Origin: Liriodendron chinense
Lineage: Eukaryota > Streptophyta > Magnoliopsida > Magnoliales > Magnoliaceae
Direction: 5' to 3'
NCBI GenBank assembly: GCA_003013855.2
Contig: PVNU02000998.1
Span: forward strand, 248,001-312,000
Length of the DNA: 64,000 nucleotides
Part shown: piece after piece, positions 43,041-54,749 of the stretch
Layout of the letters: the number at the start of each line of letters is the position of its first letter
Position numbering within the stretch: position 1 is the first letter of the stretch
Position numbers and translations under genes: made by a program
The notes under the pieces: model-generated
Told to the model about the DNA's origin: nothing
What the model saw: only the letters and a program-made list of their open reading frames with translations
Databases searched by the model: none

Positions 43041-43994
43041 ATGACTACCTTTTCCTGTAGTACTTCGGTTCCCACCACATCTCCCCTCACAGAACAAGAA
43101 CAGCTCCTTGAGAGGCTGCAGCCTTTCAAGATCCAAGGAAGAGATAAAGGTGGAAGAAAGATACTAAGGATTGTTGGGAAGTCCTTTCCTGGTATAAAAA
43201 TCAAAACCCACATAGTATTTCTCTTCCTTTCTTGTTATTTCTCATTGGTTATGATCTTTTGAGATGGTGCATGAACCGAGCTTCGGTGTATGCACCTTCT
43301 GTAAAATTCGGTTGGTGTTCTTTTCGGGCGTTCCGGATTGAAGTAGTAGAGAGGGATAATACACTGTGTTTCAGTGTATATACTTATATTTTCTTCTTTT
43401 TATTTTTTTTAGCCCGAGCTTTGAATAGCGAAGTGTTGAAGAAGTATTTGGAAGAGAAGATATTCCCGTTGTTAGGGCAAAGGCCTTTCTGTTTGGTGTA
43501 CGTGCACACGCACGTGCAGAGGAGCGAGAACTTTCCAGGAATCTCGACCCTACGTTCGATCTACGAGGCTCTCCCGATCGCCGTTAAAGAGAATATGGAG
43601 GCCGTTTATTTCGTACACCCAGGCCTGCAGTCCAGGCTCTTCTTTGCTACCTTTGGACGCTTCTTGTTTAGTGGGGGGTACGTTAGATTCTTAACCCCAC
43701 GGCGCAATTTAGCAAGATAACTTCAATTCCGTGTTTTCTAAGTCGCAGGTGCACGTTTCTTGTGTGTCTTGCAGGTTGTATGGGAAGCTGAGGTACATAA
43801 ACAGGTTGGAGTTCCTGTGGGACCACATAAGGAAGGGTGAGATTGAGATTCCGGAGTTTGTGTACGACCACGATGAGGAGCTGGAGTACCGTCCGTTGAT
43901 GGACTACGGATTAGAAAGTGACCACCAAAGGGCCTATGATGCGCCGGCCATGGACTCGGCCGCATCTATGTACTCCCTGAGGTGTATTTCCTAG
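43041..43994 (+). CDS. Single-domain CRAL-TRIO (SEC14-like) protein, three exons, 211 residues
   Basis: Exons 43041-43191, 43413-43677 and 43775-43994 join in frame. The introns begin GTATAA and GTACGT and end TTTTAG and TTGCAG. Total coding length is 636 bases including TAG at 43992-43994. The protein has FKIQGRDKGGRKILRIVGK, then KKYLEEKIFPLLGQRPFCLV, YVHTHVQRSENFPGISTLRS, NMEAVYFVHPGLQSRLFFAT, FGRFLFSGGLYGKLRY and the C-terminal MDYGLESDHQRAYDAPAMDS. This is the plant branch of the CRAL_TRIO_2 family (resembling Arabidopsis At4g35750/At3g10210, from memory), related to the lipid-binding half of GDAP2-type macro-domain proteins. Such proteins are thought to bind lipids or phosphoinositides in the cytosol; the ligand is not known. 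No signal or membrane segment. The gene looks intact and is the only host gene supported here. Confidence 0.92.
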
Positions 43995-45530
43995 GGGCAT
44001 GGAGGGAATTTACTTTTGGCCTTTTGTTCTGAGCGAGGGTAGGATTGTCTTTTTCTTTACTTTGAAGCTCTGGCGGGGTGTGATGGATGATAAGCAGGCA
44101 CTTAGAAATTACTTGGAATTGCATACGTGGCATACAGTTGTGTTGGATTAAACTGTCCAAGATATGGTTTCCATTTTACTTTTGAGTCATGAACTAAAAA
44201 GTTAAGATTTTTTCGATAATCTGACAGTTGGATTGGTGGACGTCTATTGGACGGTTAAAAATGAAAATTATCGAGTGATCTACGAAGCAGAGGTTAAGAC
44301 TGGTTTCATTAGGGTTAGCGAGTTCATGTATGCATCGTGTACAATTTTCAAGTGCCTGTGTATCAGGTGACGTACGCAGCCTGAGTATCATACAGCTCTT
44401 AAGTACTAGAAGTACTAGAAGTCGGTTGTGTAAGCTTTCATAGTTGTGTGGCGGTACACGGTTTTGGCGTGATTTTGTAGTGGCGGGTCTCACAAGGCAT
44501 CAGATGCACGGAACTCAACTCGGTAATCCGAGTCCATCTCAAAAGGAAGGGGTGATTAATTTTATTAGAAGGTTGTGGGACCATGTCCAGACTGAGTCCA
44601 CCGTTTATAAGATTGGACCCATCATGGATGGATAGTGCAGGAGCCGCACCCAAACACTGTTGGCCTACCAGGCTGTCTTTGCACCGTCCATCAGGCGCGC
44701 TCCTCAATGCTTTTTCCTGGGTGGAAAAACCTAAGCTTAGATGGACAACTAGGGTGGGCCACACTACATGGAACCCTAGGTTGGGGGGTGTGCGGCCACA
44801 ATGGTGTATGTCTTTTATAAAAACCAGGCTTGGTTAGCCTCGTCTCAACACCGAGGTCATGGTATCGATTCCCATAGAGGGGGTGGCTATCATTGTGATG
44901 TGACTAATAGGAGGGTGTACTAACAATGGGGTGTGTGAAGTCTGCGACAAATCATGTGTAACATGGACGATGTAAAAGGTTTTAGGCACAATTTTACGCT
45001 TGATGGGGTGCTCAGACCCAACCTAATCTAGACCTGACCCATTTGTTAAATGGTACGGCCTGGGTCTAAGAACAGACCATTTGCTAAACAGGTTTGGCTC
45101 TAGTTTCCTTCATATTAGGTTAAATTGAACTCATTTAGTAAGTGGGCAGGTTTAGCTCACCTGGTAAAAATGCTTGCATACTAGACCTAGACCCATTAGA
45201 CCTCATCTATTTATAAATGGGTCTGGGTGGATCTCTCTGGATTTCCCTCTACTAGACCCAGACTCATTTAAATATCAGTATGATGGGTTGACTTGGACAT
45301 GACCCAGACTCATTTAGTAAATTGGCGAGTTTTGTTTTGGCTAACCTGCTCAGAACCTAACCATTTACAGCCCTCGAAATTTTCAAAGATTAGAAAATAA
45401 AAACTTATTTTGGAACCGTCGATTTGTTTGCTTCGGGAGCTTTCACAATCTGGAACTTTTATTTTATTTTATTATTATTTTTTTAAATGTGCGGTGACTG
45501 TCCTGTTTGTATTCTATACCTACGTCTCAC
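43995..45530. other. Downstream and intergenic DNA, no gene seen
   Basis: The 3' untranslated region should lie in the first few hundred bases, but no clear polyadenylation motif stands out. 44998-45375 repeats GACCCA and GGGTC-type words and ends TTTACAGCCCTC, which may be an eroded hAT MITE. The stretch 45450-45490 is T/A-rich. Confidence 0.4.
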
Positions 45531-45566
45531 CCAACCACATTGATTTATTCTGTATCCACACCGTCC

Positions 45567-45672
45567 ATTTCTTTTGCTAGATCATTTTAGAGCACGAACC
45601 CAAAAATGAAGTAGATCCAATTTCTTTTGCTAGATCATTTTAGAGCATGAACCCAAAAATGAAGTAGATCCA
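45567..45672. repeat. 53-bp tandem duplication inside a foldback arm
   Basis: ATTTCTTTTGCTAGATCATT starts at 45567 and again at 45620. The two units differ by one or two bases. The unit is part of a foldback-family arm (TCATTTTAGAGCACGAACCC). Confidence 0.85.
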
Positions 45673-45855
45673 ATTCTCAGGTGGATCATATTATGGAAAA
45701 CAATAGTGATTTATCACTAATGGGCCACAAAAGGTTTGGATATGATATTATGACCTTATCAATAGGTTGGATCATAACTAAACGTTACCACTGAGATTTT
45801 TATCTTATCCGTTTTGGACAGTGGATTGCGTCCAACCGCTGGTCATACCTTCAAA

Positions 45856-46155
45856 TGTCCGACCAAATCTGTGTAGGGGCCCACCGTAATGTTTCTGTTT
45901 ATCCACACTGTCCATCTCGTTTTTAAGATCATGATAATGTATGGGCTCAAAACCAAGTCAGATCCAATGCTATAGTAGACCACAAGAGAGATGACTCTTG
46001 CATTTAATGCAACTTGTTTGGTGTGGTTCACAGTAGCGTTGGATCTGACTCATTTTTGGGCCCCCACTCATTAACATGATCCTAGGATAGGGATGGACGG
46101 GGTGGATAAACAGATACCTTATGATGGGCTCCAACGCCGATCTGGTCGGACGCTT
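45856..46155. mobile_element. Short foldback element of about 300 bp
   Basis: The left end GTCCGACCAAATCTGTGTAG and GTTTCTGTTTATCCACAC mirrors the right end GGGGTGGATAAACAGATACC and GCCGATCTGGTCGGACG. The centre carries TTGGATCTGACTCATTTTTG and its complement. Noncoding; nearly the whole element is inverted repeat. Confidence 0.75.
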
Positions 46156-46411
46156 AAAGGTCCTACCAGAGTTCGAACGCAATCCGCGTCCATCCATTTT
46201 TGGGCTCTTAAGGATTTGGAAGTACGGATGAACAGTATTAATATACAAAAATCAAGTTGGGCCCACCTCATCCTATCCCCCCGTCAACCTCTGCTTAAAA
46301 AATAGGGAATTTTACAAGGATCTACGCCATTAATATGAAATTTAACAGCCGCTATGGCCCTTTGTGTAAACGAAGCGGACACAAAGGGAGCGGATTGCAT
46401 CCCACTGTGAT

Positions 46412-46930
46412 TAGAGCTGAACACCAAGTAAGCTTGAAAAATTCGCTCGACTTACAGCTTTTAAAATGCTTGACTTGGCTTGCTTTGAAAGTGGGTTTGA
46501 GCTGAATCGAGTCTTTTTTTTTTTCCTCGCCCTAGCACCCCCGGCTTGCTTTGAAAGTGGGTTTGAGCTGAATTTAGTCTTTTTTTTTTTTTTTTTCGCC
46601 CTAGCACCCCCCCCCCCCCCCCCTCGCGTTTCTCAAACCCTAACGCTCTCCGGCTCTTCCTCTCTCTTAGCTCGACGGTCGGTCACCCTCTTATGCAACT
46701 TGTCCCTAAACCTTGCCCCACCCTCTCTCTCTCTCTCTCTCTCTCTGGGCTTGCCGGCCATCCCTTGTTGTCCTATCCTCTCGACGACGGGCACCCCCGA
46801 CCCTCTCTCTCTCTCTCTCTCTCTCTCTGAGCTCGATCTCCAGCCACCCCTGCCGCTTTGTCTGCTCGACACCGACCCCCGGCCCCCTCTCAACTTGCCC
46901 TATCCGCTTGTTTGCGTGACTCACACATGA

Positions 46931-46971
<41 letters not shown>

Positions 46972-47189
46972 GGGTTTTTTTTTGTTAGTCATGCAACACA
47001 CCCACCCCGTTAGTTGCGTGACACACCCACAAAGGTCAGTCATGCGATGCACCCACTCACTGGTGGGGGTAGCGGCCATCATCTTCCTAGTTGGACTCAT
47101 CTCGAAAACTTGTACTTGAACTAGGCTTGAACTCGCTCGGTCTGCTCATCGAGCATACCCACGCTCGACCCGACTGGTGTACAACCCTA
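46412..47189. mobile_element. hAT-type MITE, 778 bp, with CT microsatellites
   Basis: The ends are TAGAGCTGAACACCAAG and CTGGTGTACAACCCTA. The flanking 8-mers are both ACTGTGAT (46404-46411 and 47190-47197), a perfect target duplication. Inside are a tandem duplication of a 29-bp stretch with CTTGCTTTGAAAGTGGGTTT (46483 and about 46542), an 18-C run near 46606-46623, and three CT arrays. It interrupts a foldback element whose halves lie at 46386-46403 and 47198-47548. Confidence 0.85.
46733..46968. repeat. Three (CT)n microsatellites
   Basis: (CT)7 at 46733-46746, (CT)13 at 46803-46828 and (CT)16 at 46937-46968. They produce long low-complexity Ser/Leu or Arg/Glu frames that are not genes. 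Confidence 0.95.
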
Positions 47190-47612
47190 ACTGTGATGCA
47201 TGGGTTTTGTAATTTTAGGGAATGAAACAAAAAAAAGAAGAAGAAGTAGATTCAAGGCTCAAATGGACCACACAGTAGGGATTGAACATTGATATGGTAT
47301 TTGTGACCTTGGATGGTAAATAAACATCACGTTGGCCCCTAGGAAGGTTTCATCGTGAGTTTCATTATTATCGCTACTTCACCTGTTGTGGTTCACTTGA
47401 GTTTTGAAACTGACTAATTTTTAGACTTATGCCCTAAAATAATATGAAAAAGTCCTAAAATGATATTAAAAAAATGAATGGACAACATGTATAAAACCCA
47501 TACATTATGGTGGGCGCCATAGAGCCCTGACTTGAATTCAATCCGCTTACTTTGGTCCATCATGATGCTCACGTAAAATCTATCCTAACCATCAAGTGCG
47601 TCACTTCATGTT

Positions 47613-47742
47613 AGGCCGATGGCTCAAAAAGTTTCTCTTGATTTAGCTCACCTGAATCATGGATGGGCCTAAATTTTAGGCCAATGGCTCAAAAAGTTTC
47701 TCTTGATTTAGCCCACTTGAATCACAGATGGACCTAAATTTT
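47613..47742. repeat. 65-bp tandem duplication
   Basis: Units start AGGCCGATGGCTC at 47613 and AGGCCAATGGCTC at 47678. They differ by about seven bases. Confidence 0.9.
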
Positions 47743-50558
47743 AGGCCTCAGGCATAAATGTTTGTGTGGCATCTATTAATCACCAGTCCTTGTAAAAATC
47801 AAGGATGGACATCTCTCTTCCAATTGTTCTCTGTGATGTGGCCCACCTAAATTACAATTCATCCTGATTTTTCAGTGCTAGCCTAAACTAACATTTCATG
47901 TCTACTTGTCGGAGTATATCTCATATAAACATCACCATATCACCATGGCCGGCAAAGAATCAAGGTTCCATGTACATATTTAAGCTTGTCTCAAAAATCA
48001 TACCCATGCCATATTTATGCGCAATGGAAACTTTAGAGGGCAAGCATCGCTGTACACGTTTTCTAATAACTTGGGCTAACAACCCTAGTTGTTGGGAATT
48101 TTTTTTCATAAACATCACAGTGGGGCTCACCTGAGCCGCCCTACCCATTTGCTCCCACCTCATTTGCTCCCACCGCCGCAATGATGGACTGATAATTACA
48201 TTGATTAATGAGCTAGTTTTTTTTAAAACTTTTTAGAGAAAGGTATTAAAATGTTAATTACATATTGATTAAGTATTTTTATGTAAAATTCCCTAAAAAT
48301 ATGATATGATAGAGTGGTAGACGTGGCAGGAGATGGTTGATCAGGATTTTATTTCTCTTCATTCGCGTGAAAATTCTTGCTATTTGCCCTCACTTTTTAT
48401 CACCGAAAATTAGCAGTCAGTTATTTCTCTCAAATCGTAAATCATTTAGATCCGCGCAACAAAAAGGTGTGAGACATCCTCTGGATGATAGACAAGTCAC
48501 TGATGAATTTACGGATAGCCAGGATAAAAAGAAATAAGGATTGAAAGGGTCTTTACTTCAATTTGGATTGTTTTGGTTTTCCAACCTGTTGACGGAATCA
48601 CACATGGGAAGAGTCATATGAGATAAGTCCTCTGACCAAGTGAATCTAAATTCTAAAATAAATAACTTGGGGCTTCTTTGGAATGATCGAAATTCTTGTA
48701 AATGATGGTAAATGCACTATTATGGTACCTGTCAACAAAATGTTTGTACGGTAACCAAAAGATATCTTCGTAGAACTGTTCGCTGGATGTTTCAGACCAT
48801 TTTGCCCCTTTGTCCCATTTCAGACAGCATGACGGTTGAGTGACCTGCAAGGTAAAGTCGGTTTCGACCCAATCGATGGAATCGGTCCTAACAAAGAGTG
48901 AAAAAGCTTCCCATACAAGATCAGATCCGTTCATTTGAACTAGCCACCCTTGGAACCACAGGTGTGACCTTATTGGATTACCCGTAGCCCCTCGGTGGCC
49001 CACAAAAGTACCAATAGTTTTATAAACACCACACCTTGGGGGATTTGCTGACAGTCGGTTGATGGTCAGCCGATAGACACCTAGTGCTGTAAATCTTCTA
49101 TCGAAATTCTCCATTCGATTCCCTCAAATCTTGCATGAGGAAATGGTGACTCGTGTCCGTCGGCTAATGATCAGCCCATGGTCTTAATGCCTATATAAAT
49201 AACATTCCTCCTCTGAGGAAACAAGGGCAAAGATAGAGAGGGAGACAGGTAGAGAAATATGCATAGTTTCATTTTCGTTTTCGCCCTGCCGTCGAGGAAG
49301 TCCTGTCCCTTGGGATACCTGACAACTATCGTATATTCTCCCCAGGGTTCTGCATTGGCCCCATCAGAAAGTTAAATCCCGAAAGCAAGCTAGATCAACA
49401 CACGAGTAGGGTCAGGATTAGGGGCATTCGACTATTCCTTTTCTGACTCAGAAAAGGGTGTCTGATTCTCCTTTTCTTTTTCTCACATCTCAATTAAAGC
49501 TTGGAACGTGGTTCATTTTACACATTCCCTCCTTAGCAAATATTAACCATTTTTCTTTCTTTTATTTATATTTCTGCTATTTATATTTATCTTGTTTGCC
49601 TGCCCAGGGTTTCGTCCCTGCGAAGCAAGGCTAGGGTTATTTCTATTTCCTGCATTTTTATTCTGTTTGTCTGCCATTTCTCTTTTCACATTGCGAAGCA
49701 AGGCTAGGACCGTTTTACTTTTCCTCTTTTTTTGCCTACCCGCCCTTTTCGTGGGGTTATGCACAGTATGATAATATGACTAATTATTCTGCATATATCT
49801 AACTCCCTAAAAACTACATGCCCCTCAAAGTAGACTATATGTAAGTACAAGCGAGAGAAGGTACCTAAACCGTACGTACGTACGAGCGAGAGAAGATGCC
49901 TAACCCCTTCTTCTCTTGTAACTGAGACCCCTTATTTGGAACTCCAGGGTCACAAGCCAACATCAAGAGTCATACAGGTCGAAGGATTTTCATGATTCTT
50001 TGGCCACATCAGGCAAGTTTACGGCTTTGGCCGACCGTACGCCCAAAAACTGCCAAATCAGCTAGTAGCGACTCTAGTCTTCCAAATACATATTTTGGCC
50101 TATTCGAAAGGTTTTACATAACTAAGACAACCAAGCCGGGCTAAGAAAATCATATGAAACCGTCCGTCATCGCTCTATGAGAATCAATCGCATGAACTCT
50201 TAATGGAAACATCATCCAAAGGAAAGAATTCTTCCAAACTGTGTCGCACATATCACTTAAACCCATGCGCACATGCGCCACCGGGGGGAGGGCATTCACA
50301 AGTCTACATTAATTTTAGTGTTGTTTCCTTCATTATGGTCCAATTGTGTTGAATTTTACTTACGATTTTTTCCTATGTCATGAAATTAAAACCCCCATCC
50401 TCTAAATGTGGTGGATCTTCCTCCATGCTAGCAAGTGGGCAACACAAAAGCCAACAAACACACTTAAAGGATGAGGGGATTGCCGCATCAACCCCAAAAG
50501 AATTTTTCTTTTTTTTTTTCTTTTCTTCCTTCTGTCTCCTTCCCTGAAAACAAGGGGG
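47743..50558. other. Intergenic DNA with a possible LTR remnant (49140-50100)
   Basis: No gene supported. A TATA-like CTATATAAATAAC (about 49192), CT-rich DNA with a direct repeat GCGAAGCAAGGCTAGG (49620 and 49692) and GTACGTACG-rich repeats (49850-49905) are followed by TAGCGACTCTAGTC near 50067. That last motif resembles the first half of the Tat primer site. This could be an old Tat LTR without an internal region, but no second copy is in the window. Confidence 0.3.
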
Positions 50559-51275
50559 TGAAATTACGTCAGTAGTTTAACACAACACCTTCATATGTGC
50601 GGAAGTTTAAAGAGCAACTAGTATTATGGCTGAGTCCTATAGGGGGAGTGATTAGGACCTTTTGAAATTTTTTCGTCTACTTACATAATTTAACAAATTA
50701 AACTAATTAAGCAAGAACACTTTGACTTCCAAGCCTAAGTGGGTCCAATCACAAGACTAGTATATTGTAAGCAATAAGTAACCTAGTCTAAGCATGTATA
50801 AATATTCAAATGATTAAACAAATCAAGCTCCTAATCTATGCAACCTATATAGACTTATGAGAATTGATCAATAGGCTCAAGTCTACACAACTAGTGAAAG
50901 TACATCTTATGTGTGGATGTGCCCATCTAGTGTCTAGCATATATTCTTATTAAGCATTCATAATTAACAATTAAACATATAATGTTAAGATAACAGTGTA
51001 CTCAAATTAATCACAAACATAAGCATATATAGTGGTTCGATTTTGAGTCTACTCCACTCTTGGTTCAAGTACTCAACTCCATTGAGCACATCGGCATTCA
51101 CTATTAGAGGTTTTAAATGAGATTCACCTCTCAACCTTTACACGGATGTTTTATCGGTTCACCTGTCAACCATAAACAGAGTTTTGGATAAGGCGAACTC
51201 TTAACCCAAACGCATGTTCACTCTCGTGTCGGACGCTCCTCCTTGGAGTCCTTGTTTAGGCCCAGCAAACGAGCT
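50559..51275 (-). repeat. 3' LTR of copia element D, truncated
   Basis: This begins TGAAATTACGTC and matches base by base, with roughly 10% differences, the start of the LTR at 59847 up to GGCCCAGCAAACGAGC. Beyond that the match is lost and element C sequence follows, so the rest of this LTR was deleted. Confidence 0.9.
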
Positions 51276-51779
51276 AAGGAGCAAGGCCCAGCAAAAGTGT
51301 TGAAGTATGGAAGCATGGGGAGAGATACTTACCTTTTGGGAAAGATGACCAGGAGAAAGGCACTCACGGAAGGTACCCCATTAGTTGGCTGGAGGACGTT
51401 TATTTTTAAAGCCCTGTAAGATTTTTTTTTTGTATATATATGAATAAAGAAAAATGATTTTAAAAAAAAATATATATGTATGCAAATCATGCATAAAATG
51501 AAAATTTGTACTAAGTGCTTGTCTGTTTATGCGTGATTCGGATTTGTACTTTTAGATGTAGGAATCAGAATATTTGACTCAACCTAATGTCATACTCGAT
51601 TTTCTTAATTATTCACCAAGGGTCCCCTTAAAATAGTGTGCAACGGTATTCTGTCCCTAGAATTTGGACAGATCTTAAAAAAATTCTCAACTCATAGTCA
51701 CCATCCTTACTTCTGTTGAATCTTCATGTCACTTGGATTTCTCATGTACCTGCTTCTTTTTTAGCCATTATTACCCACA

Positions 51780-51932
51780 GTGCCCTTTCAGGTTTTCACC
51801 ACGTCTCGGGTATTTGATCTTGCCCTGCCCCTTGACAGTTGTGCTGTTTTTACCCTTGGCACCCTTTCAGATTTTCACTAAGTTCACTATGTGCCCACTA
51901 TTTTTACTCGGAGAGCCCTTTCGGGTTTTCAC
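51780..51932 (-). repeat. Three VKTRKGA-type repeats of element C
   Basis: Diverged copies of the 20-bp unit seen in A, at 51780, 51859 and 51913. Confidence 0.75.
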
Positions 51933-52319
51933 TCCGTCCTCTTTGTTTAGGCACACATCTCTTTTTTTTTTCTTTTTTTTTTGGATAACTGCGGTAACCG
52001 ATGGTAGCCTTTCGGCCCTTATCTTAAGTTACAATGGCAGAGCTATCAGCCTTAGCTACAGACCCTTCTGAGGTGGATGGATGGATGATGTGTTTCTTTT
52101 GAGTCGATTTTTTTTTCTATTTTTTTCTTTTTTTCTTTTTTTAACCTATATTTTTTTTCTATTCTTTTTTTTGTCTCTTCTTTTTTTTCTTTGGCTTTTG
52201 AACCCTTTATTTGGAACACTTATTGGTGGACGGGAAGGGATTCTCAGAGGTCTAAGCCTTGACCTCTTGACTTCAGTTCTACTAATGTAACTCTTAATAA
52301 GGTCAAAATGACTTACCCG

Positions 52320-53600
52320 TGAAAGATCTTCACTTTGTCGGCGTTGATTGGCTAAGGAAAATCTACCCCTCTCATGTTGGTGAGCCTGAGGACGCTTCTT
52401 GGAAGAACTTTTCTGATCCTTGGGCCTTATCCCCCTTGAGTCTGATAGATGCGGCAGTGCTTGTTGTAAACCCAATATGATTTTTCTTTCTTCGGCTTCA
52501 TTCTTTACCAGCACTCACGTTGACGGGATTTTGAGTTGAACTCGTAGGTTTGTCTTCTGATTTTAAGCTTCCCGAGGAACTCCTCCATCCTTAGATTTCG
52601 AAGGACGTCCTATTGTTGACGTTGATAGCATGCAGGAACCCCTAGCAATTGATGATGTCATTCTTCATGAGAATTATCGCATGAGATCAAAATGTTACCT
52701 TCATCATCTTTGTGAAGTAATCGACTGCCACAAGTATGTGCCCTTGACCACTAGGTGTTGCCGAGTCAATCTTTCTGCTAATGTAGATACCTTGTACAAG
52801 GAATAGCTAGAGCATTGCCACATTGTAGAGCTCTGAAGCACACACATGGATCCGGTGTGCATGCTACTGACACTTGAATTGCTTTCTGACACGCTGGTAG
52901 CAATCAGTCTTCATTGAGCCGCGAGGTTGCTCCGATCATTCGTCAAGTCGCATACTCCAGCATTGAATGCAAGCATAGTCTTGGCAGTATCTTCTTGATA
53001 GGCTTGATTTTAAGCTTTGTTGATAAGCCTTTGATTGAGTTCGGACAAGTCTTCATATGATGCAAGATTGGAAACTCATGACTTCAAAAATTCGATCATT
53101 CTCTGCTTATTTTCTAAGGACAAAGATTTTCAATGCATGCTTCCATAAAGGTCTTAGATCCTAGGTTTACAACTTTGAAATTTTTTGAAATGACATTGGC
53201 TTTTGGTTCGAACTTTCGAGGAGACTCTAGTTCGGGAGTAGGGTCATCATCTTCCACATCATTTGGCTTTGTTCAGACCCTTGAGTTTGAAGTCCAACTC
53301 TAGATCGAAATCATATGAGTCAGCTTCATACTCAAGTACCTTGATATACAGACTTCGCACTTTATTGCTTGGGATTTTTGAAAGATTTCTGATTTTTTTT
53401 GTTGGCTTTGAAAGATTTTCTGATTTTTTTGAAATTTGTGAATATCTGGATTTTTTTGAACTTTTCGGACTTCGTGAAATTTTGAAATTTGAAATATTCG
53501 GTTTTTTTTTTGCTTTTGGATCTTCTGATATATATTTTTTTGAATTTTTTTGTAAAGCACCCGAGCAAGGCGGCGATGCGAACTAGGGGTTGCCTGATTC
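52320..53600 (-). pseudogene. Pol remnants of element C
   Basis: Small blocks match A in order: 53250-53050 the pre-RT linker, 52920-52850 the integrase N-terminal area, 52740-52700 the integrase core edge, 52430-52320 the integrase C-terminus. No RT active site is present. The 53360-53560 stretch is AT-rich with repeated TTTTTTGAAATTT-like words and encodes only Lys/Phe-rich frames. Confidence 0.75.
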
Positions 53601-53737
53601 GGCTTGGGGAGCCGAGCACTATCGACTTTTATTGGCCATCATGAGGACTGCAAACCTGTTACTGCCCTGCACTCCTTCCCCTCGGGAGGCAAGGCCCGAA
53701 GGATTAGTAGGCCAACCTTCATCGTTGCGCCCAAATG

Positions 53738-54730
53738 TCATGATAGATCTGAAATTGGGCTCCGAGTCAGTGTCAGATACGATTTCTCTTGCTCATCCTT
53801 GATGAATTGCAGCTCTTCGAGTTCATCCGGCTGAGGTGGGACCAGGACTGCGGTCCAGTCGATCGGAGGAAATTCTTGCCCCTTGCTTAGGTCTTCTTCA
53901 GTCAGCTCTGTTGGACTCAATCTGCTCACTTGATTATCGAAGGTGGAATTCAGCCCATCATCAGGGTAGATAATCCCTGCATTAATAAACTGGATTGGTG
54001 TGCAGATGCAGGGATTGCCTTCTTCTTGACGACCTCGTCTTCTTCTAATACTTCCGTGCTTTTGTTTCCTAATCAGAGTAAGTTGATATCGCAGTCTTCT
54101 TCTGTCAATATCTTCTTGAACCTCCATGATTTGGGCCGAGTCTTGATATTCAAGCTGATAGTAGAAGGTTTGATGCTCGGCAGGAAGGAATACGTAGTTT
54201 GATCCGATGAGACATGCGCGAGGGAAGTAATTTGTATTGTGAAACTCGAGACTTTGGTATGAGACCTCCCCATTAGAGCGTTGTACGTCCATAGCTGGGA
54301 TGATAGGCTCTCGAATGTTGGATGCTTCTACTATGAGAATTTGTTCGAGATCGGTGATGATGGTGATCGCCCTATCTCTCAAGATGTGCTTGACCCTTTG
54401 GTGAAGATTTGAAGAGATGACATCGTGGCCACATAATTAAAGCTGAGCCCCAATTCTACTAGGGCATGTGGCCTGCTGTCCAAGGAAGGGTCTTCTTCTT
54501 GGAGGATGATGGCTGAAGTAGAAGCTGAATAGATAGGTGTGGCGGGCAAGTTGTGCCCCTGATTGCTTGATGGAGAGATTGGTAGGCTTTGCCCCTGGTA
54601 AGCTGGAGTGGGTAAGCTGTGTCCCTGACTGACTATTGCTGAGACGGGCAGGTTGTGCCCCTAGTTTGCTGATGCTGTGCTAGGGAGATTGTCCCTTTGG
54701 TTGACTGATATGGGCTGGTTGTGCCTATGG
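53738..54730 (-). pseudogene. Post-protease linker of element C with GHNLP repeats
   Basis: 54382-53738 is open and resembles A 8290-7930: EQILIVEASN, YQLEYQDSAQIMEV and CICTPIQFINAGI, the counterpart of RCSPIQFIKPGE in A. Upstream, 54730-54541 repeats GGGCAGGTTGTGCCCCT-type DNA encoding GHNLPVS-like peptides. The protease active-site segment itself is not found. Confidence 0.65.
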
Positions 54731-54749
54731 TTAGAAATGGGCACGAAGA

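Noticed and set aside
44998..45379. Possible fourth hAT MITE ending TTTACAGCCCTC
   Set aside because: The left end does not show a matching TAGGGCTG and no 8-bp target duplication was found.
46466..46933. Long open frames on both strands over Ser/Leu-, Pro- or Arg/Glu-rich sequence
   Set aside because: They arise from CT microsatellites and C/T homopolymers inside a hAT MITE; composition alone keeps the frames open.
48653..49114. 153-codon minus-strand ORF
   Set aside because: No domain recognised, no partner exon or promoter, and it includes GTGGGCCAC-type repeat words; more likely repeat-derived.
51430..51480. AT-rich run as a possible terminator or origin
   Set aside because: Simple A/T tracts are common in plant retrotransposon spacers; no specific motif supports a function.
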